64,000 bases of DNA from CAWJLS01 sp963843755 (lineage in GTDB: Bacteria > Acidobacteriota > Thermoanaerobaculia > Multivoradales > DATKCC01), in contig CAWJLS010000005.1 in assembly GCA_963843755.1 (NCBI GenBank), forward strand, positions 62,001 through 126,000, read 5' to 3'. Position numbers and translations under genes: made by a program. Within the stretch, counting starts at the first letter, position 1. Every line of letters begins with the position of its first letter. This document shows positions 1 to 9,087 of this stretch, piece after piece. Under the pieces are notes generated by a model. The model was not told the DNA's origin. It was given only the letters and a program-made list of their open reading frames with translations, and made no database searches.

Positions 1-826
1 CCGCCTTGGTCGCCTTGGCGTTGGCGACGTCGACCTCCTCCTTGATGGTCGCCTTCTTGAGCGACAGGCTCTTGTCGGAGGTGGCGATCTCGGTGTCGAC
101 CAGGATGCGCTTCTGCTCCTTCTGCTGGCGCGCCTGCTCCTCCTCGATCTTGGCGTCCCGGTCGGCGTTGGCGGTGGCGATGCGGGCGTTCTTGAGCGCC
201 TCCTGGATCTTCGGCTGGCCGAGGGCGTTGAGGTACCCCTCGCCGTCCTGGATCTCCTGGAAGACGAACGACTTGAACTCGAAGCCCATGCCCTCGAGAT
301 CCTGATGGGCCTCGTCCCGGACGCTCTCCTGGAACCGCTTCTGGTCGCGGTAGAGCTCCTCGACGGTCAGGGTGCCGACGATGCCCCGGAGGTGGCCGGC
401 GACGGTCTCTTTCAAGGTCCCCTTGATCTGGTCGGGGATCATCCCGAGGAAGCCCTCGGCCGCCTTCTGGATCTGGTGGGGATCGGAGCCGACCTTGACC
501 TGGGCCACCGCCTTGACGTTGATCGGGATGCCCTGGATCGTGTAGACGTGCTGGAGGTCGATCTCCAGCGTCATCATCTTGAGCGAGATGAACTCGTACT
601 GCTCCCAGGCGGGGACGACGAACGCGCCGCCGCCACGGACGATCCGGAACCCCTGGACACGCCCTTTGTCGTCCCGCACCCTGACGCCCCAGAGCTTGCG
701 CCGGCCGTAGATGATCAGCGCCTCGTCCGGCCCCGCCTTCTTGTACCGGAAGCGGACGAACAGGTAGGCGACAAAGAGCACCAGGCCGGCGGGGACCATC
801 CAACTGAAGAAAGACAGTGCGAGCAT
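1..826 (-). CDS. Flotillin-like SPFH/band-7 membrane protein (partial, C-terminus beyond left edge)
   Basis: About 275 residues are readable on the minus strand before the window ends. The start at 826 is preceded by a GAGGAG ribosome site (834-839). Residues about 5-24 form one hydrophobic segment followed by RFRYKK, so the protein is anchored at the N-terminus with its bulk in the cytoplasm. An SPFH domain follows (for example DLQHVYTIQGIPINVKAVAQ and RDEAHQDLEGMGFEFKSFVF). Next comes a charged Glu/Lys/Gln-rich stretch beginning AKIEEEQARQQKEQKR, the expected start of the flotillin coiled coil. Flotillins form oligomeric scaffolds in membrane microdomains. Family assignment is confident; the cargo of this scaffold cannot be inferred because the rest of the gene and its upstream neighbours lie outside the window. 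Confidence 0.85.
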   Translation of the reverse strand, partial: MLALSFFSWMVPAGLVLFVAYLFVRFRYKKAGPDEALIIYGRRKLWGVRVRDDKGRVQGFRIVRGGGAFVVPAWEQYEFISLKMMTLEIDLQHVYTIQGIPINVKAVAQVKVGSDPHQIQKAAEGFLGMIPDQIKGTLKETVAGHLRGIVGTLTVEELYRDQKRFQESVRDEAHQDLEGMGFEFKSFVFQEIQDGEGYLNALGQPKIQEALKNARIATANADRDAKIEEEQARQQKEQKRILVDTEIATSDKSLSLKKATIKEEVDVANAKATKA

Positions 827-965
827 GCCGAATCTCCTCGGATCGGGGTGGTCGATCTAGGCGATGACGCGGTGGCGGCAGTATAGCCGCGGTTCGTTTC
901 CCTGAAGTGGCAGCGACTCCGGGAACCTTTCAGACGCCGGAGCTCGTGTGCCGGGCCGCTGGTTC

Positions 966-2300
966 TCAGGGCACTGTGTCGTCGCCCGGGGCTGCCTCCG
1001 ATACGCCCTTCGCCGCCCCGGTATTCCACAGCTCGCCCTGCCAGGGGACCAGCAGCCGCCGGAGCCAGGGATGGGGAAGCTCCGCGTCGTCCGGTGGCTG
1101 GCGCCAGAAGAGCGCCCAGCGGTCGCCGCTCGTCGGCTTCAGCCAGATTCGCGGCCAGTCGTGAGGGAGCGACCGGGCTACACGAAACGGCTCGCCGATC
1201 CACGCGCCGTCGGTCGAGAGACGGCCGACCACGAGATCGGCGAGCGCACCCCGGGCGGGGGTCTCCCGCCAGGCCACCAGGAGATCGCGACCCCGCGGCG
1301 CGATCGCCGGCGAGCCGATCGCGTAGGCCTCGGGCCGGAGGTCGTGCAGGTCGATCGGAGGACCACTGGCAGAGAGATCCTTGCCCAGTCGCTGGACGAG
1401 GACCGTTGGCGGGACGTTCGACCGCGGCCAGGTCCGCTGCCAGGCGACGACGCAGCCGTCGGCGGTCGCTGCCATCACCGGTGCCCGATCAGAGGCCGAC
1501 GGGTCGCGATTGGGCAGGCTGGTTCGCGCCACGACCTTGCCTTCCTCGTCGAGCCGGAGGAGCGCGATGCGCCGGACACTGCCCCGGTCCTGTTCTTCTA
1601 CGTGTTCCCATGCGACGACGACGTCGCCACCGGGGAGCGCGCATACCGCCGGTCGCGTTTGAAACGCGGCGTTCCCCGGGGCGGTCAACGCGATCGACTC
1701 GCCGATCGGCGTAATGTTCCAGGAGTAGCGTCGGCCCATCAGTCGACAGCGGTCTGGACACCCTCTGAGCCAGAAGACCCAAAACGACTCGTCCCCTGCC
1801 GAGACGACGAGCGGAGCGGTCGGGGCCAACAGATCGTCGGGTGCCACGAGAGATGGCGCCCCCAGCCGCTTGCCGGCCCGGTCCGTCGCTTGGAGCCAGA
1901 CACCTGCCTGCCCTGCCTGCCGGCAGGCGGCGGTGATCGCCAGTTTCTGCCCGGGGCTCCAAGCCATGGAGCCATCGATCGAGCAGAGCATCCCCGGGAA
2001 GAGCGGTCCGCCTTCGGCGACTGGCGAAAGCTCGTCCTCGAAGAGCAACACGCCACACAACCGTTCGCGATCTCGAGTGTGACAGAGGAAGATCGCCTGC
2101 CGAGAGGGTTGTCCGCCCGGGGCGGGCGACGTTGCGATGCTCCTGATCGAATCAGCGCTCGGTTCACCTGGAATCAGGATCTCCGAGGCGGGTGCGGCTG
2201 CGTCCGCAGCACCTGCGGTTTCGGAGGCGTACGCCCCGCTGACTCCGACGGCCCAGCCGAGGAGGACAAGGATGAGGGAGCAGATCCTGTGTCGCATCAT
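966..2300 (-). CDS. Secreted protein of unknown function with beta-propeller-like repeats
   Basis: 444 residues with a signal peptide ending near residue 26 (hydrophobic run then AYAS). The body has recurring units that end in a Val/Ala-rich strand and Trp: RPAVCALPGGDVVVAWE, APVMAATADGCVVAWQR and SPAIAPRGRDLLVAWRE. Such units resemble the blades of periplasmic beta-propellers, but no named family was recognised. Five or more cysteines (for example CHTRDRERLC, GCPDRCR) suggest disulfides after export. It starts 6 bp after the stop of the Cys-rich protein at 2307-2696 and has no clear ribosome site, so the two are probably co-transcribed and translationally coupled. Function unknown. Confidence 0.65.
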   Translation of the reverse strand: MMRHRICSLILVLLGWAVGVSGAYASETAGAADAAAPASEILIPGEPSADSIRSIATSPAPGGQPSRQAIFLCHTRDRERLCGVLLFEDELSPVAEGGPLFPGMLCSIDGSMAWSPGQKLAITAACRQAGQAGVWLQATDRAGKRLGAPSLVAPDDLLAPTAPLVVSAGDESFWVFWLRGCPDRCRLMGRRYSWNITPIGESIALTAPGNAAFQTRPAVCALPGGDVVVAWEHVEEQDRGSVRRIALLRLDEEGKVVARTSLPNRDPSASDRAPVMAATADGCVVAWQRTWPRSNVPPTVLVQRLGKDLSASGPPIDLHDLRPEAYAIGSPAIAPRGRDLLVAWRETPARGALADLVVGRLSTDGAWIGEPFRVARSLPHDWPRIWLKPTSGDRWALFWRQPPDDAELPHPWLRRLLVPWQGELWNTGAAKGVSEAAPGDDTVP

Positions 2301-2306
2301 TCAGGC

Positions 2307-2696
2307 TCAGTAGTAGTTGATGATACAGATAGGGCACTCTGCGGGGCAGTACCCACCGGGCACGATGCTGCACACATCCCCTCCTCCTCCCCCCAGACCT
2401 CCAGAGGAACAGCCTTCGTCTCCGTTACAGACCCATCCGAGACCATTTATCCATGTGCTACTGCACCATTGCAGGTCCCATTTAGACCGAGTCCATCCAT
2501 CCTCTGCAAGGTTGTTGCAGAGGTAGCTGCCACTCAAGCAGCACTGTGCATCCTGGTAGGAGTTTTCGGGACCGAGGTCCACCCACGTCACGTAGCAGTT
2601 CTCACAGTAGGCCTGCACCTGGGTTGAGAAGCCGATCAGTGCTACGAGCGCGACGACGATCGTGCTGGCGAGAGCGAGCTTGCGAGCGAACGTCAT
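2307..2696 (-). CDS. Small secreted cysteine-rich protein, function unknown
   Basis: 129 residues. The start at 2696 has a near-perfect ribosome site, AGGAGGTG (2701-2708), four bases upstream. Residues 1-29 are a clear signal peptide ending VQA. The mature part is about 100 residues with 12 cysteines in pairs and singles (YCENCY, AQCCL, CPAECPIC), many Trp and Tyr, and a GGLGGGGGD turn. No cytoplasmic enzyme motif is present. The spacing of the cysteines suggests a disulfide-stabilised or metal-binding exported protein. It is followed after 6 bp by the secreted protein at 966-2300, so they may act together outside the cytoplasm. No family recognised. Confidence 0.6.
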   Translation of the reverse strand: MTFARKLALASTIVVALVALIGFSTQVQAYCENCYVTWVDLGPENSYQDAQCCLSGSYLCNNLAEDGWTRSKWDLQWCSSTWINGLGWVCNGDEGCSSGGLGGGGGDVCSIVPGGYCPAECPICIINYY

Positions 2697-2797
2697 GTTT
2701 CACCTCCTGAAGGCTTGGCTCTTCGAGCCGTTGGTGAACATCGCCGGGCGGTCGTGCACCGGTCGGCGGGGGTGTGTAGCATCTGCAGCCTCCACAT

Positions 2798-5700
2798 TCA
2801 GCGATCACTCAGGTCCAGGGTCACAGGCGATCCGTCGAGGGTGGCTTCCGCCACTCCAGGGAGGTCGAGGCCCCGGCCGGCCGAGACCAGGAAGAGCTCC
2901 TCGGCCGACCGGGGCATGACGAGCCTCCAGCGGCCGTTGGAGACTCGCGGGACGACGAGCCAGTCCGTGGTCTCATCGTCCGCGGGGACGCGGGTTCCCG
3001 CCCAATAGGGGTCGAGGCAGGCGCCGGTCTCCGAGACGAGGAACAGCTCCGGACCGGGTATCCCCTTCCGGCGCGGGACTCGGATGCGGAGCTCCGACGC
3101 GGCACCACTGAGGTCCACGGACACACCGTCCCGGAGCACGACGCGCTTGGCCGTCGCCAGGCCGGACGGCCCTCTGAGCATCAGGTTGACCCCCGCCTCG
3201 GGCCGTTCGGGCTCCTCGAGTACGACGACACCGTGCCCGTCGGTCACCCCGCGTTGCGCCTCGGAGGGACTCCTGGGGCTCGACGAGGGCATCGTCGCGA
3301 ACACCTCGACGCCCGGTTGGGGAAGCCCTCCCTGAGAGGTCACGAGAAGCTCGACGTGCGAAGGACTTTTCAGGTCGAGAAGGATGCCGGTTCGCTCCTC
3401 GTTCTGCCCAAGCTCGATCTCCCGACGGTCGCTGACCAGCTCTTCGCGCGTCGCGCGGAGCGTCCACCGGCCCGGCGAAAGACTTTCGAAGACGAAGGCT
3501 CCGTCTTCGTCCGTGCGGACGTGGCGCCGCACGTCTCGCGGGGGCCCGTCCTGGCTCGACCCGCCGGAGCCCTGCGGAACGCTCGCAGCCTCCACGCGTG
3601 CTTTCGAGGCGGGGTGACCTTCCGGGTCCAGGACGAGGCCCGCGATCCGGGCCGTCGGCAGGGCGATCTCCACCTTGTTGTCGGGATCCTCGAAGTCGAC
3701 CTCGGGAACGACCGCTCGGAGGATCTTCCCGTCGTCGCTCGTGACTTCGCCGCGATAGGCTCCCGCCCGCTCGAGCGGGACGGTGAAGGTGCCGTCCTCG
3801 TGCAGCCTGACGGTCATCTTTCTTCGGCCGTCGATGGGGAGGGGAGTCAGAACCAACGCACCTGCGATCGGTTCGCTTCTGGAGGTCACCACGCCGTGAA
3901 AGATCGGCTCGTCGAGGACCAAGGTCGTGTGCACGTCCTGACCGGGTGGGACCTCGACCGTCTCCTCGCCGACGGGGAACAGTCGGCCGGACTTCAGGCG
4001 CACGAGGCCCAGGATCGTCCACTGTCCGGGAGGGATCTCCTCGAGGAGCGCGGTCCCGTTCCCGTCGAGCTTTCCGTCGAGTTGCATCTGGAACAGGGGC
4101 TCGGACGGATCGGCGCCCCGGGCGTAGATGCTCACCGGCTCGGCGCCGGAATCGTCGAACGACGAGCCCACCTCGACGTGGACCGTCAAGCTGGCCGGTG
4201 GAGGCAGCTCCATCGGATCGACCACGACTTCCTCCGGGCCGCGGAGCGCGATCGGGTCGCTGACAGAGGGGTACCGGCGGTTCTTGGAGGTCAGGGCGAG
4301 CCTCCAGGTTCCGGGCCTCAACCCGTACAGCCGGACCCATCCTTCCGGTGAGGTCGATCCCTCGAGGGGTGTTGCACCGGCGCTCTCCGGCAGTGTGCCG
4401 GTGCGCACCACCGCACCGTAGAGGGCGGCCAACTCGCCGTCTTGGACGGCGCGGGCCCGGACCCCTTCGAGGCCGAGGCCGTCGCGGCCTGAAACGACCC
4501 GGGCGAGGATCGCTCCGCCCGGCAGGAGGTGCGTCACCGGAAGTCTCCCGGTCCCGTTCTCCGGCAGCTTGACCTCCGTCCACCGGGTGACGGCGAAGCG
4601 CGACACGGAGACGGCGACGTCGAAGCAGCCCGCGGGCGTAGACGTCGAAAGCTCTCCCTTCTCGTCCAAACTCGCGGGGATGACCGTGGTCGGTTCGCCA
4701 CCGGCGCCGCCTTGAGCCATCGGCGACGTGGAGCCGCAGGGTCGGAGGAGGGTCTGTGCGCGCCGAGGGAGCTGTTCTCCCTGCGGGGCGAGGAATCGGC
4801 CCTCCAGGGTCGACCGAGGCGAGAGCGGCACCCGGAGCGATTGCTTGCAGCCGTGGACTCCCGTCTGCTTCGAGACGCCGAAGAGCTTCGAGCTCTCGAC
4901 CAGGAAGACGCTGCCGGCCGCGCACGCGGCGGTCAGGTCCACACGGGTTCCGCCGCTCGTCTCCTCGGCCCGGATGGAAGCGGACGGAACCGGGGTCGGT
5001 CCGGTGTCGGCGCTCTCGCTCCAACGGACCACCGTCAACCCGTCGAGCTCTGCGAGATGTGTCCCCGGCAGGAGGAGCTTTGCATCCACGAGGTTCGCCC
5101 TCCCCTTGCTGGCCGCTGGCTCGTCGGGCTCGGGCTCGACCGCCGGCAACCCGACGCGCCGCGTGACGGTTTTTCCGGGAGGAATCTCGAACCGAGCGAC
5201 CTGGTGCGGCACCAGGCGGTGGGCCGCATAGGAGGGGCCCTTGATCCACAGGGCGTAGTCGCCGGGGGGCAGCGACGGCCAGGTCGCGGTCCCCCTGTCG
5301 GCCGACCGCTCCCACAGTGCGCGCGCGTCCTGAAGCCTGATCGACCCCAGGGGTACGTCGTCGGCGGGGACCAGTTGAAGCCGCAGATCGTCCGCTGCTC
5401 GATCGGCTTGTGGGGTCCACTGAATCTTCAGGGCACCACCGGGAGCCAGTGCAATCTCTCCGAGCGAGCTGTCGGGTCCCGCCGACCGGACGTTGTGCAG
5501 GAGCTCGGGGCTGTGGAGGTCCGCCTCCGCCCACAAGAGCTCGCCCGCTGATGGATGGGCCGGAATCTCGAACCGTCCGTCCTGGTCGGTGAGGCGGAGG
5601 AAGTTCTTCGCGAGCGTTTTCTCACCGAGTGGGCTGAGTCGCTTGGCGAAGTGGTCGAGGAAGGCGCGCAGCCTGCCGACGCGGGCACCGGCGACCGGCT

Positions 5701-6106
5701 GTCCGTCCCGACCGATCACCCGGCCCGTGACGTGGGCGAACCGTTCGAGCTCGATCGCCTGGCGGTGTCGTTGCCCTGGCGCGAGATCGATCGTGGGGGA
5801 GTAGACGATCAGGAAGTCGGGAGCCCCGACGGCGAGTCGATAGCGCCCGGGCGAAAGCGTCCAGGTCACGGCGGACCCGTCGTCGAGGACGGCTTCGCGG
5901 GTGGGCTCTGACCAGGGCCGGTCCTCGGAGACCGCGGCGACATAAATCCGAGAGGGCCGATCACCCTTTCCCCAAGTCATTTGCAGATCGAGCGTCGCCT
6001 GCTGTGCCCCGGCCGGAATGGCAGGTATCTCTGCGCTCGCCGGGGCTACCCACGCCCCGAGCAGCGAAATCAAAACAATCGATTTCAACAGGCGATGCTG
6101 TTTCAT
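2798..6106 (-). CDS. Large secreted carboxypeptidase-regulatory-like (Ig-fold repeat) protein
   Basis: About 1102 residues from the start at 6106 (MKQHRLLKSIVL), chosen because it opens directly into a signal peptide ending PASA near residue 25; the frame is open further upstream but without signal. The body is a string of beta-sandwich modules of the carboxypeptidase regulatory-like type, recognisable by phrases such as VTGRVIGRDGQPVAGARVG, IAGLVLDPEGHPASKARVEA and TDEDGAFVFESLSPGRWTLR. Such modules are structural and occur in exported surface or periplasmic proteins; no catalytic domain is visible. There is no anchor at the C-terminus. Adjacent exported proteins (966-2696) share its strand. 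The sequence upstream of the start is unusually AT-rich and the ribosome site is weak, so the exact start is uncertain. Confidence 0.7.
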   Translation of the reverse strand: MKQHRLLKSIVLISLLGAWVAPASAEIPAIPAGAQQATLDLQMTWGKGDRPSRIYVAAVSEDRPWSEPTREAVLDDGSAVTWTLSPGRYRLAVGAPDFLIVYSPTIDLAPGQRHRQAIELERFAHVTGRVIGRDGQPVAGARVGRLRAFLDHFAKRLSPLGEKTLAKNFLRLTDQDGRFEIPAHPSAGELLWAEADLHSPELLHNVRSAGPDSSLGEIALAPGGALKIQWTPQADRAADDLRLQLVPADDVPLGSIRLQDARALWERSADRGTATWPSLPPGDYALWIKGPSYAAHRLVPHQVARFEIPPGKTVTRRVGLPAVEPEPDEPAASKGRANLVDAKLLLPGTHLAELDGLTVVRWSESADTGPTPVPSASIRAEETSGGTRVDLTAACAAGSVFLVESSKLFGVSKQTGVHGCKQSLRVPLSPRSTLEGRFLAPQGEQLPRRAQTLLRPCGSTSPMAQGGAGGEPTTVIPASLDEKGELSTSTPAGCFDVAVSVSRFAVTRWTEVKLPENGTGRLPVTHLLPGGAILARVVSGRDGLGLEGVRARAVQDGELAALYGAVVRTGTLPESAGATPLEGSTSPEGWVRLYGLRPGTWRLALTSKNRRYPSVSDPIALRGPEEVVVDPMELPPPASLTVHVEVGSSFDDSGAEPVSIYARGADPSEPLFQMQLDGKLDGNGTALLEEIPPGQWTILGLVRLKSGRLFPVGEETVEVPPGQDVHTTLVLDEPIFHGVVTSRSEPIAGALVLTPLPIDGRRKMTVRLHEDGTFTVPLERAGAYRGEVTSDDGKILRAVVPEVDFEDPDNKVEIALPTARIAGLVLDPEGHPASKARVEAASVPQGSGGSSQDGPPRDVRRHVRTDEDGAFVFESLSPGRWTLRATREELVSDRREIELGQNEERTGILLDLKSPSHVELLVTSQGGLPQPGVEVFATMPSSSPRSPSEAQRGVTDGHGVVVLEEPERPEAGVNLMLRGPSGLATAKRVVLRDGVSVDLSGAASELRIRVPRRKGIPGPELFLVSETGACLDPYWAGTRVPADDETTDWLVVPRVSNGRWRLVMPRSAEELFLVSAGRGLDLPGVAEATLDGSPVTLDLSDR

Positions 6107-6225
6107 TTTCGATGTTTTTACATCACTGCCGACGCCTCGGTCAAGGTCTCGGGTTCGGCTGATCGATTGCCGAACGCTCGGGATGGGCTTCCCGGCGGGA
6201 GGGGCCCTGGCGCTCGACGCCCTGC

Positions 6226-7350
6226 TCAGCGCCGCCGCTCCGCCCCGAGCCGCCGCAGGGCGCCGCGGGCGACGAAGGCGATCGGTGCGCCGCCGCCGAA
6301 GGCTCCGGCGATGGCGTAGAGGGTGCGCAGGCCGATGCGGCGCTCGCCGGCGATGGCGTAGATCGGTTCCCACGAGTCGGGGAGGAACTTGGACTTGAAG
6401 GCCTCCAGGCCCTCGAAGTCGTAGAACCAGCGCCCCCAGGCGCGAACGCGGCCGAGCAGCAGCCGGATCAGCCAAGGGGGATGGACGGGGTGGACGGGGT
6501 GGATGCCCGCCGGCTCGGACTGGCGCGAGAGCGGGGCGAGGCCGAGGGTGACGAAGCCGGCTTCGGACGCCGCCAGCTCGAGCGCCGCGGCGTGGAGCAG
6601 CAGCTCGGTGGTGCCGTTGGGCGCCCGGCGGTCACCCGCCATGCCGCGGACGATCTGTTCGATCAGCCAACCGCGCCGGGCCGGGACGGGGGAGGCCACC
6701 AGGAAGCCGACCGGCACGCCGTCGCGCTCGGCGACGAAGACGCGCCGGTCGTCGATCCGGTCGAGGGTCTCCGGCTCGACCAGGAAGTGCATCGGTGGCA
6801 GGCCGCGGGTGGTCAGCCAGTCCTCGAGACAGCGGCCGAGGCCGGGATGCCCCGCCGCCCGTTCCGGCGGCCAGCGCCGGGCGCTCACCCCCTTGTTGCG
6901 CGCGCGGTTGACCTGGGCGCGGAGCGACGCCTTGGCGTAGAAGGTGGCGACCAGGGACTCCGGGCTCCACATCGGTTGGGCGCCCAGCACCAGCCGGTCG
7001 CACGGTCCGCGGGCGCGCAGCACCTCGGCCAGCGGCTCCTCGGCGCCGAAGTAGCAGACCTTGCGGCGGTGCCGCGCGGCATCCCGTTCGAAGGCGTCGA
7101 CCACCGCCGCCAGGCGCCCTGGCGGATCAGCCGGGCAGACCGGCTCCCCTCCGACCACGCGCACCCCGGCGTGCGGTACGTAGGCCACGACCGCGTCCCC
7201 GTCGGGCGCGAACCAGCGCCGGAACCCCGGGTTCAGGATCTGGTAGCAGGTGGCGTTGCGCCCGTGGGCCAGCACCAGCGCCCGGGTGTGGGCAAGATCC
7301 TCCCGCCCGGTCAGCGTGGAGCGTGGGTGTTCGAGATCGGCAGAGGGCAT
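6226..7350 (-). CDS. DUF2156 / MprF C-terminal-like acyltransferase domain protein
   Basis: 374 residues, soluble. The sequence follows the DUF2156 fold (a double GNAT-like domain) that forms the catalytic part of phosphatidylglycerol lysyltransferases. Features seen are an N-terminal half with FAPDGDAVVAYVPHAGVRVV and VCYFGAEEP, and a second half with VFVAERDGVPVGFLVASPV, NGTTELLLHAAALE and the typical ending FYDFEGLEAFKSKFLPDSWE. The flippase half of MprF is absent, so this is the stand-alone form, probably aminoacyl-tRNA dependent, acting at the cytoplasmic face; the acceptor is unknown. A short in-frame repeat gives HPVHPVHPP at about residue 286. Family fold confident, substrate inferred. 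Confidence 0.75.
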   Translation of the reverse strand: MPSADLEHPRSTLTGREDLAHTRALVLAHGRNATCYQILNPGFRRWFAPDGDAVVAYVPHAGVRVVGGEPVCPADPPGRLAAVVDAFERDAARHRRKVCYFGAEEPLAEVLRARGPCDRLVLGAQPMWSPESLVATFYAKASLRAQVNRARNKGVSARRWPPERAAGHPGLGRCLEDWLTTRGLPPMHFLVEPETLDRIDDRRVFVAERDGVPVGFLVASPVPARRGWLIEQIVRGMAGDRRAPNGTTELLLHAAALELAASEAGFVTLGLAPLSRQSEPAGIHPVHPVHPPWLIRLLLGRVRAWGRWFYDFEGLEAFKSKFLPDSWEPIYAIAGERRIGLRTLYAIAGAFGGGAPIAFVARGALRRLGAERRR

Positions 7351-7467
7351 GACCTCCCCGATCCTATGCGCACCGTCCGCACCGGGCTGCGTACCGGCCT
7401 GCCGACCTGCGTCAGGGGACTGTGCCTCGACGGTCCTTCGGTTCGGGCAGCGCTCCCCGGCAGCGGA

Positions 7468-8880
7468 TCACTTGGGGGTGCTAAGCGCCTGACGCGTGGC
7501 CAGCAGCGTGCGTTTGGCCTTCGCGTGGTCGGGCGCGATCTCGAGCGCGCGTTCGAGCGGCTCGATCGCGTCCTCGTAGCGGCCCATCTGGTAGAGCAGG
7601 TAGCCGTAGGTGTTGTAGACCGAGGCATCCCGGACCGCCTGCTCGGGCTCGAGCTCGATGGCCCGGCGGTAGGCCGCCGCCGCGTCCTCGGAGCGCCCGA
7701 GGTTGTGCAGGGCGAGGCCGAGGTTGTACCAGCCGAGGTAGAAGCTCGGGTAGTCGGTGACCAGCTTCTGAAGGGGCTCGACCGCCTCGTCGGAGCGGCC
7801 GGTCCGGCGAAGATCGCGCGCCTCCGCGAACGCCGTCCACGCCGCGCTCGGCAGGGTGCTCTCGCCCGCGACGAGAAGCTGGTCGTAGGCCGCCTTGCGC
7901 CGCGAGAAGTAGGTGTTCGGCGGCATGGCGCTGGTCGCCAGGTCACCGGAGAGCGCGTCTCCGACGGCCTCGCGCTGCTCGATGCCGTAGAACTGCACCG
8001 CCGATTCGATCTTCGACCTCGGCAGGCGTAGCAGCGTGTAGTAACGCCACGCGCCCGTCTTCGGGTCGAACGTCGAGTAGGTCGAGGCGATGTTCGCCAG
8101 CTCCACGATCTTGCGGGACAGCGCGTCCGGATCGAGCGTGCCCGTCTCGAGGCGCTCGGCGGCGAGGGCGAAATGGTCGAGGGCTTGATCGACCGCGTCC
8201 TGGTTCGAGGCTCGTTTGGCCTCGCCGAGCGAGGGGGAGGAGCCGAGTCCGACGAAGTAGACCGAATCCGTGCCCGTCGGCGGCTCACTCACCCAGCTCG
8301 GCTCGCCGGCCGATTCAGCGGCCTCGGCCGACGCGACCAGGGAGAAGGTGGCCACGGCGGCAGCCGGAACGGCGCCGGATGCGGACTCTCCGGAGAGGAG
8401 CTGCTGCTCCAGGGCGTCGATCCGGAAGAGCCGGGTCTTGATCTCATCGACCAGCACCGCCCAGTCGTCTCCGTTCCTGGCGTTGCGGGCCTGGGGCAGG
8501 ATGAGCTTCGCCTCGTCGAGCTGCTGCTCGGCCTGGCTCGCGGCGCGCAGGAGCTGTCGATGGTCCGTCTTGAAGACGGTCGACTGGATCAGGGTCAGCG
8601 AGCTGACGACCAGCCCCACGGCGATCGTCGCCGGTTTCACCCATCCGGCCTTGAAGCTCTGGATTCCGCCGGCGGCGATTCCCAGGAGGCCGACGGCGAC
8701 CGTCATTCCCAGGATCTCGCGCGCCTCGGAGCGCCAGTGCTCGACCTTCTCGGCGCGACGCTCGATGAGCGACTGGATCTGATCGATCTGTGGGTCGTCG
8801 CTCTGGGCGAAGACCCGGACAGCCGAGATCGACAGGATGCCCAGCACGAGAGCTACGAGAAGCAAACGGCCTGCGGTCAT
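7468..8880 (-). CDS. LPP20-like/TPR protein with N-terminal signal and membrane segments
   Basis: 470 residues. The start at 8880 is preceded by AAGGAGGAG (8886-8893). Residues 1-25 are a signal sequence; residues about 58-100 hold two further hydrophobic stretches around a short helical hairpin (ILGMTVAVGLLGIAAGG, IAVGLVVSSLTLIQ). A central domain with PSWVSEPPTGTDSVYFVGLG and GEAKRASNQDAVDQAL matches the LPP20 pattern in which a 'W...P' motif precedes 'F.G.G.......A...A...A'. The C-terminal 120 residues are three TPR units (YPSFYLGWYNLGLALHNLGR, ASVYNTYGYLLYQMGRYEDA). Likely a membrane-attached envelope protein that binds partners through its TPRs. Partner and role unknown. Confidence 0.7.
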   Translation of the reverse strand: MTAGRLLLVALVLGILSISAVRVFAQSDDPQIDQIQSLIERRAEKVEHWRSEAREILGMTVAVGLLGIAAGGIQSFKAGWVKPATIAVGLVVSSLTLIQSTVFKTDHRQLLRAASQAEQQLDEAKLILPQARNARNGDDWAVLVDEIKTRLFRIDALEQQLLSGESASGAVPAAAVATFSLVASAEAAESAGEPSWVSEPPTGTDSVYFVGLGSSPSLGEAKRASNQDAVDQALDHFALAAERLETGTLDPDALSRKIVELANIASTYSTFDPKTGAWRYYTLLRLPRSKIESAVQFYGIEQREAVGDALSGDLATSAMPPNTYFSRRKAAYDQLLVAGESTLPSAAWTAFAEARDLRRTGRSDEAVEPLQKLVTDYPSFYLGWYNLGLALHNLGRSEDAAAAYRRAIELEPEQAVRDASVYNTYGYLLYQMGRYEDAIEPLERALEIAPDHAKAKRTLLATRQALSTPK

Positions 8881-9087
8881 GGCGCTCCTCCTTCCGGTTC
8901 CGCCGTGTGCGAGTCCGACTGCTCGGCGGAATTCTGTCGATTACGAGATCTCCCAAGTGTATCACCGCGCCATCGTCCCCCTGCCGTCGGATCTCAGGGG
9001 GGTTCAGGCGCCCCGCCGCATCGCGGCATGCCGTGGTATAAGGGTCTCCAGGAACGGTTGGAGTACGAGCCGAGGGAGGGCGACATC

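Noticed and set aside
948..2627. A 559-codon plus-strand frame across the secreted proteins at 966-2696
   Set aside because: No signal, no domain and Arg-rich composition. The minus strand has two signal peptides and a perfect ribosome site.
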